Shown here one piece after another: positions 1 through 4,743 of a stretch of DNA of 12,678 nt. Position numbers and translations under genes: made by a program. Every line of letters starts with the position of its first letter. Position 1 is the first letter of the stretch. The DNA is from QEXZ01 sp034660015. GTDB lineage: Archaea; Halobacteriota; Syntropharchaeia; Alkanophagales; Methanospirareceae. The notes beneath the pieces are model-generated. The model searched no databases, was not told where the DNA came from, and saw nothing but the letters and a program-made list of their open reading frames with translations. The stretch lies in NCBI GenBank assembly GCA_034660015.1, contig JAYEII010000035.1, positions 1-12,678 on the forward strand. The letters run 5' to 3'.

Positions 1-2
1 AT

Positions 3-974
3 TTAGCGTGAAGAAGCTATTACCACCAAAAAATCCCCTTCCTCCAGCATAACATCCGCCGCGAACTCGAAAACAAACCTTCCCATTTTGTACAACGCTA
101 TCACCCTTTCATTCTCCTTCAGCGATATATCTGACAACCTCATTTTCTCGCTCACTTTTATCTGTTTCAGGTCAAACCCTTCAACCGAAGTCGAAGCATC
201 CATAATGAAATTCACAACCACTGGCTCAGTGACCGCATGAGCAAGTAATCTCCCGCTTATCTCCACATAAGATATTATATGGTCAATCCCTGCTCCACGC
301 ATCATCTCCACGTGTTCCCGCGCCTCGCACGTCGCAACGATTTTTATACCGGGATTCTGTTTCCGGGTTGAGAGAGCAATCATTATCGTCTCAGAATCGT
401 TCTCCAGAGGTATCATCAGCGTCTTTGCATCTTCGATCCCACATCTATTCAACGTCTCGCTCTTTGTCGGGTCTCCGCTAATATGCGGTATCCCCTGCGC
501 ATTCAGCTCTGCTTGATTCAATTCGCTCCCCACCACCAGAAACTCCTCATTTTCATTCCGTAGCTCTTTTATCGCCTCTTCTGCTTTGGTATTCCAGCCC
601 ACAATAATGGTATGCTTCTTCATCTTCACCGCCCCTGACCCAAATAATTTTTTTAATGCACTCTTAGTAGAAAAGGATACAAGTTGTTCAATTACATACG
701 CAATAGTTCCTATTCCTCCCAATGCAACCAGCACAAATGTAATCCGTCCACCCATTGTTTTTGGCGTGAAATCACCATAGCCCACGGTTGTAATCGTCAC
801 GATTACCCAATAAACGGCGTCCCATATACCTTCTACTCCTTCACTGCCTCTTTCAAAATGGTAAAATGCGATGGAGCCGAATATGAGCACGAAAAGGAGT
901 AGGGATAGAATCCTGAATTTATCTACGTGCCGCCTTAAAGCTCTTATCCTGTTTATCAGCCGTAGTAGTAGCAT
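3..974 (-). CDS. MthK-like calcium/ligand-gated K+ channel (2TM pore plus RCK domain)
   Basis: Predicted 323-aa membrane K+ channel. Residues 22-40 form TM1, a pore helix follows at about 50-61, and the selectivity filter is TTVGYGD at 62-68. TM2 is about 78-100, with a glycine-rich hinge (GGIG, 86-89) where MthK has its gating glycine. A cytoplasmic RCK/TrkA-N domain starts at HTIIVGW (121-127) and a TrkA-C lobe spans about 245-323. The nucleotide-binding loop is VGWNTKA rather than the GxGxxG of NAD-binding TrkA, resembling MthK (CGWSES), so Ca2+ gating is more likely than NADH binding (inference). Length is close to MthK (336 aa). The ATG is preceded by AAGGAG that overlaps the end of the upstream spermidine-synthase-like gene; stop and start are 1 nt apart, so the two are probably co-transcribed and translationally coupled. 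The TAA stop is at 3-5, so the gene is complete. Confidence 0.93.
   Translation of the reverse strand: MLLLRLINRIRALRRHVDKFRILSLLLFVLIFGSIAFYHFERGSEGVEGIWDAVYWVIVTITTVGYGDFTPKTMGGRITFVLVALGGIGTIAYVIEQLVSFSTKSALKKLFGSGAVKMKKHTIIVGWNTKAEEAIKELRNENEEFLVVGSELNQAELNAQGIPHISGDPTKSETLNRCGIEDAKTLMIPLENDSETIMIALSTRKQNPGIKIVATCEAREHVEMMRGAGIDHIISYVEISGRLLAHAVTEPVVVNFIMDASTSVEGFDLKQIKVSEKMRLSDISLKENERVIALYKMGRFVFEFAADVMLEEGDFLVVIASSR
621..642 (-). promoter_or_regulatory. Possible internal ribosome binding site and ATG for a free RCK domain
   Basis: Inside the channel gene, Met118 (ATG at 621-623 on the minus strand) lies just before the RCK domain. It is preceded by GGGGCGGTGAAG, which contains GGTGA, a match to the archaeal SD core AGGAGGTGA, with spacing that would suit an AGGAGG. 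In MthK an internal Met (Met107) at the same architectural position produces separate RCK subunits that complete the octameric gating ring. Starting at Met118 would give a 206-residue soluble subunit. The site is seen directly; its use is inference from the MthK precedent. Confidence 0.45.
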
Positions 975-975
975 C

Positions 976-2790
976 TTAATACTCCTTAATTATTACCGGT
1001 TTATCAATCGTATTTATAAAATGCGTATTCTCCATATCTTTTAGAAGCCACGGAGGAAGTGCGAAGAGCGAAAAATGTGTCTCTTCGCTGTATGTGTTTG
1101 TTTCGATAGCCGCTATAACATCCGCAATCTCATCGTCACTTATTTGCAGTGGGTCATAACGTTTGGATGCGATTGCGAACCCCCATTGCCCGAAACTCGG
1201 TATATATTGCGTATACATCCGAACAACCGGAAATCGTGACTGTCGCAGGGTGTTTGCAACGATCACGTATCCGTCAGCACCTAACGCCCAGTCTGCCTGA
1301 GTAGCCTGCGTAGCCATTATCCCATCTTCAGCCAGCAAAGAATAAACGTCATTATAGAATTCCAGCGAATAAAAAGTTGCGAGAATATCATTGTTGGGGT
1401 CTGGCAGGTCTAAAATAACGAGGTCGAACGTTTTACTGTCCCTAAGCGCTTCTTCTATATATTTCCTTCCGTCCATTGCCACATACTCATATCTATGGTC
1501 TTTCCATGAATCGTTGTGTATGCTTACCAAATATTTCTTTGATATTTCTATTACTTCAGGGTCTAAGTCCACGAGTGTTATATTTCCTATTTTATCGTCA
1601 GAGAACCTCGTTAATACTTCTAAGACGCCGAGGTCGCCACCGCCAATGATGAGGACATCAAGATTATGTTTATGTGCGTTATTCAGTAATGTAACTGCGG
1701 CGGGTAATACCAGCGCCTCCGAATATGGCTCATCATCACTCTCGGATATTTGCACGCGGCCATCAAGGAATAGAACGCGTCCAAGAATATCATGGTCTAT
1801 TACCGTTATCGCCTGGTATCTGCTCTGTGTTCGCTCAAGGATAACCTGTCCATGATACAAATCCCCAACCGTGGTATATTCCAACTGCTCTGCCTTGTGA
1901 TAGCCCATGGCAAAGAGCGAGAGAAAAAGAGCCATTATTATAACTATAATAACCGAAAAAATCTTTCGATTTTGTTTACCGCTAAGATGACGTTGAAGGT
2001 ATGAGGTGTGAGTTGTCATGTGTGAGTAGCCCTGAAACTTAAAACCTGAAACCTCACACCTATTCTGTCTCTCTGTGTTCTCTGCGGGCTCTGCGGTAAA
2101 CAAGTACCGAAAGAATATCATGAACAGCGCCACACTCACTGCCCCTGTTGTATTCAGGAATCCTCCGGTGTGTACTGTCGCTATTGAGCCAAGTAGAGGA
2201 ATCATTATGAGCCCGGCAGAAATCGCCCCGAATATCCCTCCTATGGTATCCAGAAAATATGAATATCCGGATACTTCGCCGATTTTTCCCGTTTTGTATT
2301 TTGATAATATGTTTATGGCTACCGGAAGTTCGCCACCCATCAATACGGCGGGAACGAGCAAAATGCACGAACCGTAGAATAGCAGAACATGCCATGAAGT
2401 GGGGTTGAGATTGATGAACTCGAATGCATAAATTATTCCGTCAGTTAGCATCCATGTATCGCAAAGTGCAAGTCTCCTCGTGGCTGGCACTATAACAAGA
2501 GAAATAAGGGCAATAAGCATTTCTAATATGAATAGCAGGAGGAATGGGTTCTTTGTTCTATCCGAGAGTTTGCCGATGACAAGGCTTCCAACAGCGAGAC
2601 CGCCCATTATCGAAGCTAAAACTATCGAGCCGGAATAAAAAGAAGAGCCGAGAAGTAGTGTAAATTCCCTTAAAAGGACGACTTCGTAGATCATCGCTGC
2701 TGCTCCGGTAGAAAGCAGGGTTATTGCAATGACAATGAATACGGCGGTATGATGTCTATTTACGCTCATAGTGTTATGTGCATGATGCAT
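976..2790 (-). CDS. Membrane-anchored spermidine synthase-like protein (MFS-like helices plus aminopropyltransferase fold)
   Basis: A 604-aa fusion. The N-terminal half (about 15-230) has several hydrophobic helices and the start typical of fused MFS/spermidine synthase proteins, MIYEVVLLREF (33-43). A further helix lies at about 276-296. The C-terminal half is a spermidine-synthase Rossmann fold: IIGGGDLG (381-388) for SAM or decarboxy-SAM binding, acidic D408 in LVDLDPEVIE, AMDGRKY (438-444), and a DLPD pair (D461, D464) matching the catalytic DxxD. In EPYSEAL (355-361) the Tyr and Glu of the active-site signature are kept but the usual His is Ser. Actual substrate unknown; such fusions are rarely characterised. 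The ATG at 2788-2790 has no SD, but a TATA-like TTAAAATATA lies 21-30 nt upstream, which fits a leaderless transcript. A second Met at residue 8 also lacks an SD. The linker at about 231-275 is encoded by repeat-like DNA (separate entry). The K+ channel gene follows in the same operon. Confidence 0.85.
   Translation of the reverse strand: MHHAHNTMSVNRHHTAVFIVIAITLLSTGAAAMIYEVVLLREFTLLLGSSFYSGSIVLASIMGGLAVGSLVIGKLSDRTKNPFLLLFILEMLIALISLVIVPATRRLALCDTWMLTDGIIYAFEFINLNPTSWHVLLFYGSCILLVPAVLMGGELPVAINILSKYKTGKIGEVSGYSYFLDTIGGIFGAISAGLIMIPLLGSIATVHTGGFLNTTGAVSVALFMIFFRYLFTAEPAENTERQNRCEVSGFKFQGYSHMTTHTSYLQRHLSGKQNRKIFSVIIVIIMALFLSLFAMGYHKAEQLEYTTVGDLYHGQVILERTQSRYQAITVIDHDILGRVLFLDGRVQISESDDEPYSEALVLPAAVTLLNNAHKHNLDVLIIGGGDLGVLEVLTRFSDDKIGNITLVDLDPEVIEISKKYLVSIHNDSWKDHRYEYVAMDGRKYIEEALRDSKTFDLVILDLPDPNNDILATFYSLEFYNDVYSLLAEDGIMATQATQADWALGADGYVIVANTLRQSRFPVVRMYTQYIPSFGQWGFAIASKRYDPLQISDDEIADVIAAIETNTYSEETHFSLFALPPWLLKDMENTHFINTIDKPVIIKEY
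2003..2100. repeat. Family C repeat plus flanking inverted repeat, lying inside a coding region
   Basis: Positions 2069-2097 read on the minus strand as ACCGCAGAG, CCCGCAGAG, AACACAGAG: a 9-nt unit that keeps frame and encodes TAE-PAE-NTE (233-241). The same sequence type occurs in the non-coding region at 8651-8671 (AACCGCAGAG then CACAGAGG) and at 8782-8799. Adjacent is a perfect 9-bp inverted repeat, AGGTGTGAG (2004-2012) and CTCACACCT (2053-2061), and a direct repeat CCTGAAAC (2031-2038, 2045-2052). The DNA has intergenic character yet has no stop codon in the gene's frame. Confidence 0.7.
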
Positions 2791-2823
2791 ATTATTGTTT
2801 TAGTGGATGTTATATTTTAAAAT
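2791..2823. promoter_or_regulatory. Divergent promoter region, spermidine-synthase-like gene and alkyltransferase gene
   Basis: Only 33 bp separate the two divergent ATGs. TTAAAATATA (minus strand, 2811-2820) is well placed as TATA box for a leaderless minus-strand transcript. For the plus-strand gene the same AT block is too close to its ATG (2824); its TATA element is more likely CATATTATT at about 2788-2796, inside the first codons of the opposite gene. Neither gene has an SD directly upstream. Both assignments rest on spacing alone. Confidence 0.5.
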
Positions 2824-3150
2824 ATGGATGGAAATTTCCAGGAGGAAGTATTGAAGTTGGTAAAGCAAATACCGAAGGGTAAGCTAATGACTTATGGTGA
2901 GATAGCAAGAGAGCTAACGGGCTCTGTTCATGCTGCTCGTGCTGTTGGACAGGCAGTTGCTACAAATCCGTATCCTGTTGTTGTTCCCTGTCATCGTGTC
3001 GTTAGAAGCGATGGTGATGTGGGTGGTTATAGCTCAGGCGTGGATAAGAAGATAAGGCTTCTGAGCGCGGAAGGAGTAGAAATTAGAGAAGGAAAAGTGG
3101 TGAATCTCCGAGAAACCCTTTTGGACAAAAAAAATATAGACACAGATTAA
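2824..3150 (+). CDS. ogt: Methylated-DNA--protein-cysteine S-methyltransferase (O6-alkylguanine-DNA alkyltransferase)
   Basis: A 108-aa protein consisting of the DNA-binding/active-site domain only. It removes alkyl groups from O6-alkylguanine by irreversible transfer to its own cysteine. Visible motifs: IPKGKLMTYGEIA (16-28), the helix with the arginine finger AARAVGQA (R39), the Asn hinge N48, the active-site VPCHRVV with C56, and GGYSSG (67-72). Cys rather than Trp in PCHR argues for a true suicide methyltransferase and against an alkyltransferase-like (ATL) protein. The variable N-terminal domain of longer MGMTs is absent, as in many short archaeal/bacterial versions. ATG at 2824 keeps the conserved FQEEV helix; a TTG at 2851 has a better SD (AGGAGG, 2840-2845) but would delete that helix, so I rejected it. 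The last residues (IDTD) and the stop lie in a dispersed repeat. It heads a three-gene nucleic-acid maintenance cluster. Confidence 0.92.
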   Translation: MDGNFQEEVLKLVKQIPKGKLMTYGEIARELTGSVHAARAVGQAVATNPYPVVVPCHRVVRSDGDVGGYSSGVDKKIRLLSAEGVEIREGKVVNLRETLLDKKNIDTD

Positions 3151-3168
3151 CGCAGATGAACACAGATA
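3135..3168 (+). repeat. Dispersed repeat family B, copy 1 (overlaps the alkyltransferase stop codon)
   Basis: A 34-nt element, TATAGACACAGATTAACG continuing to CAGATA, built of a roughly 10-nt unit (aacNcagatN). Its reverse complement matches positions 8856-8889 at 32 of 34 bases by my hand alignment. The TAA stop of the upstream gene (3148-3150) lies inside the element, so residues IDTD are repeat-encoded. Confidence 0.8.
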
Positions 3169-3198
3169 AACCAAAAACTACAAAATGGCAATTTATGT

Positions 3199-3759
3199 AT
3201 GTATATGAGAGAAAAGAAAAAAGAAAACGAGGACACATTGCGATTCGTGGCTGACCGAATGTTAGGAAAGTTAAGCACCTGGCTTCGTGTCCTTGGACAC
3301 GATACCATTTACGCTGCGGACATAAAGATTAATAAAGACAAAGAAGACGAGGACAATGCCCTTGTCTCTTTAGCGAAGCAGGAAGCACGAATATTGCTCA
3401 CCAGGGATAAAAATCTCGTGCTGGGTGCAAGGAAAAAGGGTGTGCAATGCGTTCAAATAAAAACCGATGATGCGATGGAACAGTTAAAGGAGTTGCTTCG
3501 GCATAATATCGCCTTAAACCTCGAACCCGCTCCGGTCAGGTGCAGCGAGTGCAATGCGATGATAAGGAAAGTCAAGGAAGGGGAAGAGGAGACACTGAGA
3601 GAGAGAAGTTATGTGCCAACGAGCATGATAGGGAAGTGGGATTTCTGGGTTTGTGAACGTTGTGGCAGGATATACTGGGAAGGGAGTCATTGGAGGAATA
3701 TGCGTGAGAAGTTGAGGCAAAACCTTTTCTTAAAAAGAAAAGCTTTACCAAAAGAATAA
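3199..3759 (+). CDS. Mut7-C family PIN-like RNase domain protein with C-terminal zinc ribbon
   Basis: 186 aa. Residues 14-36 (LRFVADRMLGKLSTWLRVLG) are the hallmark start of the Mut7-C family (PF01927), a PIN-like nuclease fold. D19, acidic residues around 50-52 and D70 in ILLTRDKNL are candidate metal ligands. A zinc ribbon follows: CSEC (C115, C118) and CERC (C152, C155), then the family-typical GRIYWEGSHWRNM (157-169). Function in archaea is not established; the family name comes from animal Mut-7 exonucleases, so an RNase or nucleic-acid-processing role is inference. Start is uncertain: ATG at 3199 or 3205 has no SD, and the first 13 residues are a charged non-conserved tail. A TTG at 3238 with GAGG 5 nt upstream would begin exactly at the conserved domain. 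It lies between two repair genes, and its stop overlaps the endonuclease V start (TAATG). Confidence 0.85.
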   Translation: MYMREKKKENEDTLRFVADRMLGKLSTWLRVLGHDTIYAADIKINKDKEDEDNALVSLAKQEARILLTRDKNLVLGARKKGVQCVQIKTDDAMEQLKELLRHNIALNLEPAPVRCSECNAMIRKVKEGEEETLRERSYVPTSMIGKWDFWVCERCGRIYWEGSHWRNMREKLRQNLFLKRKALPKE

Positions 3760-4451
3760 TGGAAGCTACCGAACAACTGTATCGCATACAGCGAGAAATC
3801 GCATCAAAAGCGATAATAGAAGATAAACAGAGCTTAGAAGGTTTAAAACTAATTGCAGGTGCAGACCAGGCTTTCTTTTACGAATCAAAAAACGATACAG
3901 AAGCCAAAGATAGACAAGAGAAAATAATATCTGCGGTTGTAGTGCTCGAATACCCATCCATGAGATTTGTCAATTATTCATACTCGGTGCTGCCTGTGGA
4001 TTTCCCTTATATCCCCGGGCTTCTTTCGTTCAGAGAAGCGCCAGCCATAATAAACGCTTTTCACGCACTTAAAAACACAACCAAGCCCGACCTGTTAGTA
4101 ATAGATGGTGGTGGAATAAACCATCCAAGGTTTGCGGGATTAGCCACGCATGTGGGTGTTGTTCTTCTGGACGTAGCGACCGTGGGCGTGGCAAAGAACC
4201 TTCTGTGTGGCAGTGGTGAAGTGCCGATGACCGAAGGCGACGCGCGTGTGATAAAATACAAAGATAGAGAAATAGGATATTATCTCAAGAGTAAAAAGGG
4301 CTGTAGACCCATAATCATAGCGCCAGGGCATAAAATATCGCTACAAAGTTCGCTGCGGCTGATAAGAAATTGCATCCATAAGCATAAGCTACCTGAACCT
4401 ACGCGAATGGCACATTTGTATGCGAATACGATAAAGAAGGAATTGGGATAG
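3759..4451 (+). CDS. nfi: Endonuclease V (deoxyinosine 3'-endonuclease)
   Basis: 230 aa, typical EndoV length. The enzyme cleaves the second phosphodiester bond 3' of deoxyinosine (deaminated adenine) and, in some organisms, inosine in RNA. Motifs follow the family in order: AGADQAFF with D36, PYIPGLLSFRE (83-93) containing the wedge Tyr84 and catalytic E93, VIDGGGINHPRFAGLATH (114-131) with D116, H122 and H131 region, LDVATVGVAK with K146, and the C-terminal PTRMAHLYAN. Catalytic Asp-Glu-Asp are all present, so it should be active. The ATG shares its A with the TAA of the Mut7-C gene, indicating coupled translation. Together with the alkyltransferase this forms a base-damage repair operon dealing with alkylation and deamination. 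It ends with TAG at 4449-4451, followed by repeat-rich non-coding DNA. Confidence 0.95.
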   Translation: MEATEQLYRIQREIASKAIIEDKQSLEGLKLIAGADQAFFYESKNDTEAKDRQEKIISAVVVLEYPSMRFVNYSYSVLPVDFPYIPGLLSFREAPAIINAFHALKNTTKPDLLVIDGGGINHPRFAGLATHVGVVLLDVATVGVAKNLLCGSGEVPMTEGDARVIKYKDREIGYYLKSKKGCRPIIIAPGHKISLQSSLRLIRNCIHKHKLPEPTRMAHLYANTIKKELG

Positions 4452-4480
4452 GTGTTAGACGTCCTGTTTGAGGTGTTTCA

Positions 4481-4516
4481 AGCGGTTTAGAGGCTTAGTT
4501 TTTTAGCGGTTTGGTT
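4481..4516 (+). repeat. Dispersed repeat family A, copy 1
   Basis: AGCGGTTTAGAGGCTTAG (4481-4498) then AGCGGTTTGG (4505-4514). The same two-part element recurs at 8673-8714 and, in part, at 11062-11131. It lies 30 nt after the endonuclease V stop. No coding potential. The remainder of the gap up to 4743 holds the small ORF and terminator listed below. Confidence 0.75.
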
Positions 4517-4526
4517 TTTCTGTTAT

Positions 4527-4652
4527 CTACCGAAACAATAATGCGATCACCGAGCCAATCATTATCAACGCCATTAATATGCCTATTATCGCTCTCTGCC
4601 ATCTCCCACTACTTTCTCCCTTCTTCCTGCTCGTTCTCTTATTTTTCGCCAT
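4527..4652 (-). CDS. Small single-helix membrane protein (41 aa), hypothetical
   Basis: A 41-codon ATG-to-TAG reading frame. It has a strongly basic N-terminus (MAKNKRTSRKKG), a short polar segment ending WQR, and one hydrophobic helix at 21-40 (AIIGILMALIMIGSVIAL), finishing with Arg. I do not recognise a named family. The helix aligns without gaps to the signal peptide of the S-layer gene just upstream on the same strand (AIVGIAMAVVMLASVLAV, residues 13-30): 10 of 18 identical, the rest conservative. No clear SD precedes the ATG, and a terminator-like hairpin separates it from the S-layer gene, so it would need its own promoter in the AT-rich 4653-4694 stretch. It may be a real small membrane protein, or a remnant of a duplicated signal-peptide region. 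Codon bias cannot be judged at this length. Confidence 0.5.
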   Translation of the reverse strand: MAKNKRTSRKKGESSGRWQRAIIGILMALIMIGSVIALLFR

Positions 4653-4680
4653 CTTTTCTTATTACAATTCAAAGATTAGC

Positions 4681-4728
4681 ATTAAAAAATAAAAAGGAGT
4701 ATAGTTTTATCTCAGCAACTCTACTCCT
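4681..4728 (-). terminator. Hairpin plus U-tract terminator of the S-layer gene
   Basis: On the minus strand, 16 nt after the S-layer stop, AGGAGTAGAGTT (4728-4717) pairs with AACTATACTCCT (4706-4695) over 12 positions with one mismatch, around a 10-nt loop. It is followed directly by TTTTATTTTTTAAT (4694-4681). This has the form of an intrinsic terminator. Archaeal RNA polymerase terminates mainly on the U-tract, and the stem could also protect the 3' end of an abundant mRNA. Confidence 0.75.
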
Positions 4729-4743
4729 ACAATTGTTTTTCAC

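Noticed and set aside
1391..1855. Long plus-strand open frame (154 codons) antisense to the spermidine-synthase-like gene
   Set aside because: It lies entirely within a gene with clear enzyme motifs and its translation is low-complexity Ser/Arg-rich; a shadow frame.
2851..2853. TTG start for the alkyltransferase with a strong AGGAGG upstream
   Set aside because: It would remove the conserved first helix (FQEEV) that aligns with family members; ATG 2824 retained, though the SD-like site is noted.
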